Positions 1-6,501 of a stretch of DNA of 11,890 nt are shown piece by piece. Within the stretch, counting starts at the first letter, position 1; each line of letters starts with the position of its first letter. The translations under genes were made by a program, and so were the position numbers. The stretch is from the NCBI GenBank assembly GCA_002840115.1, contig PGZG01000042.1, positions 1-11,890 on the forward strand. Direction: 5' to 3'. The notes under the pieces are model-generated. The model made no database searches. It saw nothing but the letters and a program-made list of their open reading frames with translations, and was not told the origin of the DNA. This DNA comes from Gammaproteobacteria bacterium HGW-Gammaproteobacteria-14 (GTDB lineage: Bacteria > Pseudomonadota > Gammaproteobacteria > Pseudomonadales > Alcanivoracaceae).

Positions 1-915
1 CGCTTTGCCTGGCTTGCCGGGGCCTTTGCCCTGTTTGGCATGCTGGCGGGCTTTGGTATTGGTAATGGCGTGCAAGCGAACTCGGTGGCCGACGGCCTCC
101 ATGACACCTTCGGCCTTGATCGCACGGTGATTGGCCTGAGCCTGGCCACACTGGTGGCACTGGTTATTCTGGGTGGCATTCGCCGCATTGCCTCGGTAGC
201 TACCGCACTGGTCCCCGCCATGGCACTGGCCTATCTGCTTTGTGGTTTGGCCGTACTAGTACACCATGCCGACCAACTACCCGCCGCCGTGATGCGCTGT
301 ATTTCCGATGCCTTTACCGGTAGTGCCGCTGGCGGCGGCTTTGCCGGTGCCACCGTCTGGGCCGCCATTCGTTTTGGCGTTGCCCGCGGCATTTTCTCCA
401 ATGAAGCCGGCCTCGGTAGTGCCCCGATTGCCCATGCTTCCGCCACCACCGATCATCCCTGCCGCCAAGGGTCCGTGGCGATGCTCGGCACCTTTATCGA
501 TACCATTATTATTTGCAGCATCACCGGTCTGGCCATCGTCGTCACCGGGGCATTTGAATCTGGACAAAGTGGCGCGCCGCTGTCATCGCTGGCCTTTAGC
601 AGCACCTTCGGAGCCTTTGGCCAAACCATTGTGGTTGTTGGACTGGCTATTTTCGCCTTTACCACCCTGTTGGGCTGGAGCCTTTATGGTGAACGCTGCG
701 CCCAATATCTGTTTGGCGAGCGTGCGGTGCTGCCATTCCGGCTGTGCTGGATATTGATGGTGCCTCTGGGCGCCGTAAGCAGTCTGGAGCTGATCTGGAA
801 TATTGCCGATGTGCTCAACGCCCTGATGGCCATCCCTAACCTGATCGCCCTGCTGTTACTCAGCCCGCTGGTGGTTTCACTGACAAGAGAGTTTTTTCAC
901 CGTGACAAAGCCTGA
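1..915 (+). CDS. Sodium:alanine symporter (AGCS family), 5' end outside the window
   Basis: This is an inner-membrane carrier that imports alanine or glycine with sodium. The open frame continues to base 1, so the start is missing and the visible part is 304 residues; full AGCS proteins are usually about 440-480. The family signatures are clear: GFGIGNGVQANS near the visible N terminus, then ARGIFSNEAGLGSAPIAHA, then RQGSVAMLGTFIDTIIIC. Several long hydrophobic stretches lie between and after them, and the C terminus is short and charged (REFFHRDKA). The last 14 bases overlap the start of nadC, which suggests co-transcription and translational coupling. The family call is firm; the exact substrate (alanine, glycine or another small amino acid) cannot be read from the sequence. 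Confidence 0.93.
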   Translation, partial: RFAWLAGAFALFGMLAGFGIGNGVQANSVADGLHDTFGLDRTVIGLSLATLVALVILGGIRRIASVATALVPAMALAYLLCGLAVLVHHADQLPAAVMRCISDAFTGSAAGGGFAGATVWAAIRFGVARGIFSNEAGLGSAPIAHASATTDHPCRQGSVAMLGTFIDTIIICSITGLAIVVTGAFESGQSGAPLSSLAFSSTFGAFGQTIVVVGLAIFAFTTLLGWSLYGERCAQYLFGERAVLPFRLCWILMVPLGAVSSLELIWNIADVLNALMAIPNLIALLLLSPLVVSLTREFFHRDKA

Positions 916-1771
916 CTTAGCCACCACTGAACTGCCGGATTACGTTATTGCCGATATTGCCCGTCAGGTGCGGGCCGCCCTGGAAGAAGATATTGGCAGT
1001 GGTGACATCACCGCCCAACTGATCCCGGCAGACGCACAGGCTAACGCCACCGTGATTACCCGCGAAGCCGCCGTACTGTGTGGCACAGCCTGGGTGGATG
1101 AAGTATTTCGACAACTGGGTAATCAGGTAGCAGTGCAATGGCACTACCGCGACGGCGACCGGGTTGCCGCCAATGACACCCTTTGCACCCTGTCCGGAAA
1201 CACTCGGCAGATTCTCACCGGCGAACGCAGCGCGCTAAATTTTCTGCAGACTCTATCCGGCACTGCCACCAGCGCCCGACGTTTTGCCGATGCCGTGGCC
1301 GGCCGCGATATCACCATCCTCGACACCCGGAAAACCCTGCCTGGCCTGCGCACCGCACAAAAATACGCCGTACTGTGCGGCGGCGGCCAGAATCACCGCC
1401 TTGCCCTGTATGACGCCTTCCTGATCAAGGAAAATCATATCGCCGCCTGCGGATCTATCAGCGAAGCCATCCGCAGAGCTCGCGCTCTGGCGGCGGACAA
1501 ACGGATCATCGTGGAAGTGGAAACACTGGCAGAACTGGAAGAAGCCATCGCGGCGGCCCCGGACCAGATTATGCTGGATGAATTTGCACCGGAGCAGACA
1601 GCCGCCGCGGCAGCAGCTATTGGGCGCGGTATTATTATTGAGCTATCAGGGTCATTCAGCCTCGACAAGCTGGTGACACTGAAGGCCCCTGCATTTCCCA
1701 TATGCCTGTCCAGCGGCTCGATCACAAAACATGTTCAGGCCGTGGACTTGTCCTTGCGGCTACAGAGCTGA
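902..1771 (+). CDS. nadC: Nicotinate-nucleotide pyrophosphorylase (quinolinate phosphoribosyltransferase)
   Basis: This cytosolic enzyme converts quinolinate and PRPP to nicotinate mononucleotide, CO2 and pyrophosphate in de novo NAD synthesis. At 289 residues it is full length. Family motifs in order are EEDIGSGDIT (28-37), GERSALNFLQTLSGTAT (107-123), DTRKTLPGLR (141-150), GGGQNHRLALYDAFLIKENH (160-179) with the substrate-binding His/Arg and Lys, VEVETLAELEEA (204-215) and IMLDEF (223-228). The phosphate-binding C-terminal part reads ELSGS (247-251) and SSGSITKH (270-277), somewhat unlike the usual EASGG / SVGALTKS forms. The start is GTG at 902, preceded by AGAGAG at 886-891. It lies inside the end of the symporter gene. 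The gene converges on the pilin gene at 1800 with only 28 bp between, and I see no intrinsic terminator there. Confidence 0.95.
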   Translation: MTKPDLATTELPDYVIADIARQVRAALEEDIGSGDITAQLIPADAQANATVITREAAVLCGTAWVDEVFRQLGNQVAVQWHYRDGDRVAANDTLCTLSGNTRQILTGERSALNFLQTLSGTATSARRFADAVAGRDITILDTRKTLPGLRTAQKYAVLCGGGQNHRLALYDAFLIKENHIAACGSISEAIRRARALAADKRIIVEVETLAELEEAIAAAPDQIMLDEFAPEQTAAAAAAIGRGIIIELSGSFSLDKLVTLKAPAFPICLSSGSITKHVQAVDLSLRLQS

Positions 1772-1799
1772 AAAACTCACATATACCTTCAATAACGGA

Positions 1800-2234
1800 C
1801 TAAGGCTTGCAACTGGTGGGAAGGTAACGATCGCTAAGTCCGGAGCATTCCCACGTGGTAACCTGAGTCCCCGCAGCATTAAGGACGGGCGTCAATATCA
1901 TCGTTTGGCCAATATGTACACCATCGTTAAAGGTGACGGAAATAACACCACCCGGCCCATTGACCGCTCCTCCCGCTGTAAAGTAGCGGCCTTCCAGTTC
2001 ATCCAACGCGTCATCCAAAGCACTGCTATCACCACGATCCGGCAGGGAGCCACCCTCGGAAAGATGGACGTTCACTTCCGCCCGTGAACCGCTCGTCGCC
2101 GTTACACCCTCTCCCGCTTGTCCTCGGGCAATAAATTCCTGGTAAGCCGGCACGGCTATCGCTGCCAGAATGCCGATAATCGCCACTACGATCATCAGCT
2201 CGATTAAAGAAAAGCCCCGTTGTTGTTGCCACAT
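1800..2234 (-). CDS. Type IV pilin, second copy (probably low-expressed paralogue)
   Basis: This is a type IV prepilin of 144 residues. It has a 7-residue leader, MWQQQRG, cut by PilD before F8. The hydrophobic N-terminal helix follows (FSLIELMIVVAIIGILAAIA), with the conserved Glu at mature position 5 (residue 12). A C-terminal Cys pair (C130 and C142) would close the usual disulfide loop. The ATG at 2234 has a good AGGAGA ribosome site. The protein is about three quarters identical by eye to the pilin encoded at 2591-3028, so the two arose by duplication. Unlike that copy it uses mixed codons (CGG, GGA, ATA, TTA), and I see no intrinsic terminator behind it. It is likely an accessory or conditional pilin. 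A minor-pilin role is less likely, because its length and Cys loop match those of a major subunit. Confidence 0.93.
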   Translation of the reverse strand: MWQQQRGFSLIELMIVVAIIGILAAIAVPAYQEFIARGQAGEGVTATSGSRAEVNVHLSEGGSLPDRGDSSALDDALDELEGRYFTAGGAVNGPGGVISVTFNDGVHIGQTMILTPVLNAAGTQVTTWECSGLSDRYLPTSCKP

Positions 2235-2286
2235 ATCTGTCTCCTGATAGCTTCCATCGTTTACACGGCCAATACGGCTTAACTAA

Positions 2287-2302
2287 TGCAAACAATGAAC
2301 CA
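2287..2302 (-). promoter_or_regulatory. Sigma-54 (-24/-12) promoter of the first minus-strand pilin gene
   Basis: Read on the minus strand the site is TGGTTCATTGTTTGCA: GG at -24 and GC at -12 with the fixed sigma-54 spacing, and a full TTGCA -12 box. The -24 box is less good than consensus (TGGTTCA against TGGCACG). It predicts a transcript start near 2276 and a leader of about 42 nt. The promoter of the neighbouring pilin gene (3100-3115) has the same spacing and the same flanks (AAAGT before, TTA after). Activation by a PilR-type regulator is expected from known pilin genes, but no regulator gene is in the window. Confidence 0.72.
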
Positions 2303-2542
2303 ACTTTCACCTGTCAACGACGTAACAGCATTAATCAGCGGTAAATCTCTGCAAGCCGCATAGAATAAGGGCTGTGCTTGAAACGCTGATATCAGCAAGG
2401 AGGCGAAGAAGGCAGGAGGCTATTAAGGCAGCGTTATAAAGATGACACTTCAGGTCGTTTTATGAGCAAAACTGTCAACAGCCGCTCTCTTTCCTGAATG
2501 TATAGCCGCACAACACACAGGCGACAAAATCACTGAATAAAA

Positions 2543-2569
2543 AAAGGGGCGTGCTATGCACGCCCCTTT
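2543..2569 (-). terminator. Intrinsic terminator of the main pilin gene
   Basis: A perfect GC-rich stem GGGGCGTGC (2546-2554) pairs with GCACGCCCC (2558-2566) across a 3-base loop, extended by AAA/TTT. On the minus strand the stem is followed by a run of seven T (2545 down to 2539). It lies about 20 bp behind the stop codon of the pilin gene at 2591-3028. Such a strong terminator fits a monocistronic, abundant pilin transcript and insulates the downstream paralogue. Confidence 0.93.
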
Positions 2570-2590
2570 CTGACTTACTATCCGAGATGA

Positions 2591-3028
2591 TTACGGACGG
2601 CAAGCGGTCGGCAGGTACTTCGGAAATGCAAGACCAGTACATTCCCAGCTAGCTACCTGAGTAGCAGCGGCATTCAGGATAGGAGTCAACACCATGGTCT
2701 GACCAGCGTGCACACCATCATCAAAGGTGATTTCAATCACACCAGCGCCACTGTTAACAACGTTACCCACGGAGAAGTAACGACCTTCTACTTCGGCCAA
2801 GGTATCGTCCAGAGTCTGGCTGTCACCAGCATCTGGCAGAACGCCCAGCTCGGACAGATGGACGTTAACTTCTGCGCGGAAACCGCTGGTAGCAGTCAGA
2901 CCTTCACCAGCCTGACCACGGGCAACGAAGTCCTGATAAGCAGGTACAGCGATAGCAGCCAGAATACCGATGATGGCTACCACGATCATCAGTTCGATAA
3001 GGGAGAAACCCTTTTGGACATTTTTCAT
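2591..3028 (-). CDS. pilA: Type IV pilin, probable major pilus subunit
   Basis: This is a type IV prepilin of 145 residues. The leader MKNVQKG is cut before F8, then comes the transmembrane and assembly helix FSLIELMIVVAIIGILAAIA with Glu at mature position 5. A variable globular domain follows, ending with a Cys pair (C130, C143). I chose the ATG at 3028, preceded by GGAGAG at 7 bp spacing, over the in-frame ATG at 3067, which would give an untypically long leader of 20 residues. Codon choice is strongly biased to those used in abundant proteins (GGT, GCT, CTG, CGT), unlike the paralogue at 1800-2234. A sigma-54 promoter precedes the gene and a strong terminator follows it. It diverges from pilBCD, whose products assemble it. 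The symbol rests on context and features; pilin sequences diverge too fast for a firmer orthology call. Confidence 0.94.
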   Translation of the reverse strand: MKNVQKGFSLIELMIVVAIIGILAAIAVPAYQDFVARGQAGEGLTATSGFRAEVNVHLSELGVLPDAGDSQTLDDTLAEVEGRYFSVGNVVNSGAGVIEITFDDGVHAGQTMVLTPILNAAATQVASWECTGLAFPKYLPTACRP

Positions 3029-3099
3029 GTTAACTCTCCAGTCGTTTGATTTTTTCTTGTGGCTCACTCCCCGACCGGAGAGCGTCCTGCATAGGGTAA

Positions 3100-3115
3100 T
3101 GCAATCAGCGGGCCA
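3100..3115 (-). promoter_or_regulatory. Sigma-54 (-24/-12) promoter of the main pilin gene
   Basis: On the minus strand the site reads TGGCCCGCTGATTGCA, matching the sigma-54 consensus TGGCACG-N4-TTGCA at all but one base, with correct GG/GC spacing. It predicts a start near 3089 and a leader of about 61 nt. Pilin genes of Pseudomonas and relatives are known to use RpoN with the PilS/PilR two-component system. The same is inferred here. Confidence 0.88.
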
Positions 3116-3225
3116 ACTTTTGGTGCATGCCGAGTATCCGGCCTTTCAGGGGCCTGACGCCGACCTTAATACAGGGGAAGGCGTGGAGGTGGCCCAGAAA
3201 TTCGTCAGGCAGGCTTGCAATTATC

Positions 3226-3240
3226 GACACAAAGTGACAA
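3226..3240 (-). promoter_or_regulatory. Possible PilR-type activator site upstream of the main pilin promoter
   Basis: On the minus strand two TGTC motifs occur 10 bp apart (TTGTCACTTTGTGTC), one helical turn. The segment lies about 140-150 bp upstream of the predicted transcript start. Published PilR sites of Pseudomonas contain repeated (C/G)TGTC-type elements upstream of pilA, somewhat nearer the promoter. The motif is short, so this is only a candidate. Confidence 0.25.
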
Positions 3241-3427
3241 TTAACGGCGGTCACACACATTCAATATGACCCAATGCGGCAGACGGCAATCAAGTCCCCG
3301 TCAGCGGCAAATCGAGCAGAGGCCCTATTATCCAGTAGCATTTACCTGAACTCCCCCCGCTAACCCCATGAAATACTGTGAACCAGCCCGGTAGCATGGC
3401 TCAGAAATAATGTGTAGAGTCAGTGCA

Positions 3428-3456
3428 TTAACGTCCATATTCCTGCTTTATATAGA
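3428..3456 (+). promoter_or_regulatory. Candidate sigma-70 promoter for the pilBCD-coaE-yacG operon
   Basis: TTAACG (3428-3433) and TATAGA (3451-3456) each match 4 of 6 bases of the -35 and -10 consensus and are exactly 17 bp apart. A start near 3463 would leave a leader of about 67 nt before pilB. Other weak pairings exist nearby, such as a CATAAT at 3488-3493, so the choice is uncertain. Confidence 0.33.
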
Positions 3457-3529
3457 CTGGACTTGGCTGACAACTGCAACATCCGGCCATAATTCAATAC
3501 GCCAACAACCATAATAAGATCGAGCCCCC

Positions 3530-5248
3530 ATGGCAGAGAACAGCGCAAATATTCAACTTAGCGGCCTGGCCCGACGGCTGGTTCGCGATGGCATGATGGA
3601 AGAAGACAAGGCCCGTGAAGCACTGGCAGCCTCACGCCGTGACCGGGTACCTCTTGTGGCCTACATTGTGGAGCACAGTCTTGCCAAAGCCATCGACATT
3701 GCCCATGCCGCCGCAGAAGAGTTCGGTGACCCCCTTATTGATCTCGCCGCCCTTTCACCCGACTCACTGCCCAAAGGGCTGGTCGATAACAACCTGCTGA
3801 TCAAACACCGTGCTGTGCCGTTGTTCAAACGCGGCAACCGCCTGTTTGTGGCAGTGTCCGACCCCACCAATTTGCAGGCATTGGAAGAAATCCGCTTTAA
3901 CACCGGCCTGAACGTTGAAACCCTGATTGCCGAGGACAACAAGCTCAAGGTTCTGCTGGACGCTATTATTTCAGAAGCGGAAGGCAGCGCTTTTGATGAC
4001 CTTGATGCCGATCTGGAAGATATTGATATCTCCGGCGGTGAAGAGGATAAAAAGCAGGATGATGGTGTTTCCGGCGCCGATGACGCCCCAATCGTCAAGT
4101 TCGTTAATAAGCTATTGCTGGACGCCATTAAAATGGGCGCCTCGGACTTGCACTTTGAGCCCTACGAAAAAACCTATCGGGTACGCTTTCGTCAAGATGG
4201 TATTTTGCGAGAAATCGCCAAGCCCCCCATCAACACAGCGGGGAAAATTGCGGCTCGCTTGAAAATCATGGCCAAACTTAATATTGCCGAGCGCCGGGTC
4301 CCGCAGGATGGCCGTATCAAGATGAAGCTGTCGAAGACACGCTCCATCGACTTCCGTGTTAATACCTGCCCGACCCTGTGGGGCGAGAAAATCGTAATGC
4401 GGATTCTGGATGCCGAAAGCGCCAAGATGGGTATTGATGCGCTGGGCTATGAAGACTGGCAAAAACAACTATATATGGACGCCCTATCCAAACCTCAGGG
4501 CATGATTCTGGTCACCGGCCCCACCGGCTCCGGGAAAACCGTATCCCTGTATACCGGGGTTAATATTCTCAACACCCCGGAACGCAATATTTCCACCGCC
4601 GAAGATCCGGTGGAAATTAACCTTGAGGGCGTTAACCAGGTAAACGTTAATCCTTCCCAAGGCATGGATTTCTCCGCCGCACTAAAAGCCTTTCTGCGGC
4701 AGGACCCGGACGTGATTCTGGTGGGCGAGATTCGTGATCTGGAAACCGCCAGCATCGGCGTCAAGGCTGCGCAAACCGGTCACTTGGTATTGTCCACGCT
4801 ACACACCAACAGCGCACCGGAAACCCTGACCCGCTTACGCAATATGGGCATTCCATCTTTTAACATTGCCACCTCGGTGATTCTGATTATTGCCCAGCGA
4901 TTGGCTCGGCGTTTGTGTGAGCACTGTAAAACCCCCATGGATGTACCACGGGCTTCACTATTGGAAATGGGCTTCACCGAGGAAGACCTGAAAAGCGGCT
5001 TCACCGTTTATGCTCCCAAGGGTTGTGACAAATGCAATAACGGCTACAAAGGCCGCGTCGGCATCTATGAGGTGGTCAAGATCACCGACGGCATCGCCCG
5101 TATTATTATGGACGAAGGCAATTCTATTGAGATCGCTGACCAGTGTCGCAAGGATGGCTTTAATGACTTGCATCGCTCCGGCCTCTTGAAGGTAATTAAA
5201 GGCGTGACCAGCCTCGAAGAAGTTAACCGCGTAACCTCTGGACACTGA
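3530..5248 (+). CDS. pilB: Type IV pilus assembly ATPase
   Basis: PilB is the cytoplasmic hexameric motor that powers pilus extension by acting on PilC. At 572 residues it is full length. An N-terminal T2SSE/MshEN-type domain (about 30-150) is joined by an Asp/Glu-rich linker (151-178) to the GspE-type ATPase. The ATPase shows Walker A GPTGSGKT (330-337), an Asp box AEDPVE (357-362), Walker B DPDVILVGEIRD (392-403) and a His box TGHLVLSTLHTNSA (416-429). The zinc tetracysteine is C463, C466, C499 and C502. The presence of the Cys motif and the long N-terminal domain separates it from the retraction ATPases PilT and PilU. The ATG at 3530 has only a weak ribosome site. pilC follows after 2 bp. 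Confidence 0.97.
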   Translation: MAENSANIQLSGLARRLVRDGMMEEDKAREALAASRRDRVPLVAYIVEHSLAKAIDIAHAAAEEFGDPLIDLAALSPDSLPKGLVDNNLLIKHRAVPLFKRGNRLFVAVSDPTNLQALEEIRFNTGLNVETLIAEDNKLKVLLDAIISEAEGSAFDDLDADLEDIDISGGEEDKKQDDGVSGADDAPIVKFVNKLLLDAIKMGASDLHFEPYEKTYRVRFRQDGILREIAKPPINTAGKIAARLKIMAKLNIAERRVPQDGRIKMKLSKTRSIDFRVNTCPTLWGEKIVMRILDAESAKMGIDALGYEDWQKQLYMDALSKPQGMILVTGPTGSGKTVSLYTGVNILNTPERNISTAEDPVEINLEGVNQVNVNPSQGMDFSAALKAFLRQDPDVILVGEIRDLETASIGVKAAQTGHLVLSTLHTNSAPETLTRLRNMGIPSFNIATSVILIIAQRLARRLCEHCKTPMDVPRASLLEMGFTEEDLKSGFTVYAPKGCDKCNNGYKGRVGIYEVVKITDGIARIIMDEGNSIEIADQCRKDGFNDLHRSGLLKVIKGVTSLEEVNRVTSGH

Positions 5249-5250
5249 TC

Positions 5251-6495
5251 ATGGCAAAAGCAGCAAAAGCGGCAAAAGGCCCGGCAAAAGCGGAAAAATC
5301 CTATACCTTTATGTATCAGGGTACAGACCGCAAGGGGACCCGCATCAAGGGAGAAATCACCGCCAAAAGTGCGGCTATTGCTCGCCTTGAACTACGCAAG
5401 CAAGGGCTTACTCCCAAAAGCGTTAACCGTAAACTAGAGTTCAATCTCGGCGGCGAGAAAAAGGTCACAGCTCAAGATATTTCCATTTTTACCCGTCAGA
5501 TGGCCACCATGATGAAGGCAGGTGTGCCGCTGGTGCAGTCCTTCGATATCGTTGCCGATGGCCTTGACAACCCAACCATGCGCAAGGTGGTACTGGGCAT
5601 CAAGGCGGACGTGGAAAGTGGCAATAATTTTGCGGGGGCGCTCAGCAAGTATCCACAGTATTTCGATGAGCTTTTTTGCAGTTTGGTGGACTCCGGCGAA
5701 CAATCCGGTGCTCTGGAAACCATGTTGGAGCGGGTAGCTGTTTACAAAGAGAAAGCAGAGGCTCTGAAAGCCAAAATCAAAAAAGCCATGAAGTATCCAG
5801 CCACTATTCTGGTGGTTGCCGGTGTCGTTACCGCCATTCTGCTGATCAAGGTGGTGCCTACCTTTAAGGATCTGTTTGACGGCTTTGGCGCTGAACTGCC
5901 AGCCTTTACCCTGATGGTTATCGGCATGTCCGAGTGGTTACAAGCCAACTTCCTGTTAATGATTGTAATTATTGTCGGCACCATAATTGGGCTCAGTCAG
6001 GCTAAACAACGCTCGGCGGCGTTTCGTGCAGCCATGGACCGACTGCTTCTCAAGCTCCCGCTGGTGGGTGATATTACCTACAAAGCCACTGTTGCTCGTT
6101 ATGCTCGCACCCTGTCGACCACCTTCGCCGCCGGCGTGCCGCTGATTGATGCGCTGGAGTCCTGCGCCTCTGCTGCGGGTAATGTGGTCTATAAAAATGC
6201 CATTTTACGCATCCGCGATGACGTCTCCACAGGTCAGCAATTGCAGTTCGCCATGAGAAATACCGGTGTATTTCCTAGCATGGCACTGCAGATGGTAGCC
6301 ATTGGTGAAGAATCCGGTGCACTGGACTCGATGCTGGACAAGGTCGCCACCTACTTTGAAGATGAGGTGGACAACGCCGTGGACGGCCTGACCAGTATGA
6401 TGGAGCCAATGATTATGGCGTTCCTCGGTGTCGTTGTGGGCGGTCTGGTTGTTGCCATGTATCTGCCAATCTTCCAGCTCGGCGCGGTGATCTGA
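5251..6495 (+). CDS. pilC: Type IV pilus inner-membrane platform protein
   Basis: PilC is the polytopic inner-membrane protein that couples the PilB motor to pilin insertion. At 414 residues it is of normal length. It has two T2SSF domains (about 76-199 and 280-403) with the repeated signature GVPL(V/I)(Q/D) at 91-96 and 295-300. The paired GEQSGALE / GEESGALD segments are at 149-156 and 352-359. Membrane segments are near 184-204, 220-249 and 386-406. The first 16 residues are an Ala/Lys-rich run (MAKAAKAAKGPAKAEK) encoded by imperfect repeats of GCAAAAGC. It starts 2 bp after pilB and ends 6 bp before pilD, so translation is probably coupled. Confidence 0.97.
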   Translation: MAKAAKAAKGPAKAEKSYTFMYQGTDRKGTRIKGEITAKSAAIARLELRKQGLTPKSVNRKLEFNLGGEKKVTAQDISIFTRQMATMMKAGVPLVQSFDIVADGLDNPTMRKVVLGIKADVESGNNFAGALSKYPQYFDELFCSLVDSGEQSGALETMLERVAVYKEKAEALKAKIKKAMKYPATILVVAGVVTAILLIKVVPTFKDLFDGFGAELPAFTLMVIGMSEWLQANFLLMIVIIVGTIIGLSQAKQRSAAFRAAMDRLLLKLPLVGDITYKATVARYARTLSTTFAAGVPLIDALESCASAAGNVVYKNAILRIRDDVSTGQQLQFAMRNTGVFPSMALQMVAIGEESGALDSMLDKVATYFEDEVDNAVDGLTSMMEPMIMAFLGVVVGGLVVAMYLPIFQLGAVI

Positions 6496-6501
6496 TTAAC
6501 A

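Larger units (their letters stand above)
2235..2590. other. 356-bp intergenic region between the two pilin genes
   Basis: No coding frame is convincing on either strand. The region holds the sigma-54 promoter (2287-2302) of the pilin gene at 1800-2234, the terminator (2543-2569) of the pilin gene at 2591-3028, and a perfect 12-bp palindrome GCTGATATCAGC at 2385-2396. That palindrome lies about 110-120 bp upstream of the predicted transcript start, where an activator of a sigma-54 promoter could bind. A GTGTC motif on the minus strand (2444-2448) resembles part of the published PilR recognition sequence. I see nothing tRNA-like and no insertion-sequence ends. Confidence 0.6.
3029..3529. other. 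501-bp divergent regulatory region between pilin and pilB
   Basis: No supported gene lies here. On the minus side it carries the pilin ribosome site, the sigma-54 promoter (3100-3115) and the candidate activator repeats (3226-3240). On the plus side it must hold the pilB promoter, for which a weak sigma-70 candidate is seen at 3428-3456. A small inverted repeat, TCAGG-GG-CCTGA, sits at 3146-3157 with no assigned role. I looked for a tRNA, since tRNA genes often lie beside pilin loci in Pseudomonas, and found no T-loop-like segment. Confidence 0.6.

Noticed and set aside
308..757. A 149-codon plus-strand frame inside the symporter gene
   Set aside because: It is a Pro/Ala-rich shadow in another frame of a well-conserved AGCS coding sequence.
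1731..2087. A plus-strand frame across the nadC end and the pilin gene
   Set aside because: It is antisense to the pilin gene, overlaps nadC out of frame, and has no recognisable features or ribosome site.
3029..3067. Upstream start for the main pilin, adding 13 residues
   Set aside because: The ATG at 3028 has the ribosome site GGAGAG and gives the usual short leader; the longer form would not be a standard PilD substrate.
3146..3157. Inverted repeat TCAGG-GG-CCTGA as a possible operator
   Set aside because: Five-base arms with a 2-base centre are expected by chance in a 500-bp GC-rich gap; no second copy is seen.
2970..3269. A 99-codon plus-strand frame over the pilin start and promoter
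   Set aside because: It covers the sigma-54 promoter and the antisense of the pilin leader and shows no domain or plausible start.
3661..4128. A 155-codon minus-strand frame antisense to pilB
   Set aside because: It is Ser-rich from reverse reading of pilB codons and lies opposite the conserved N-terminal domain and linker.
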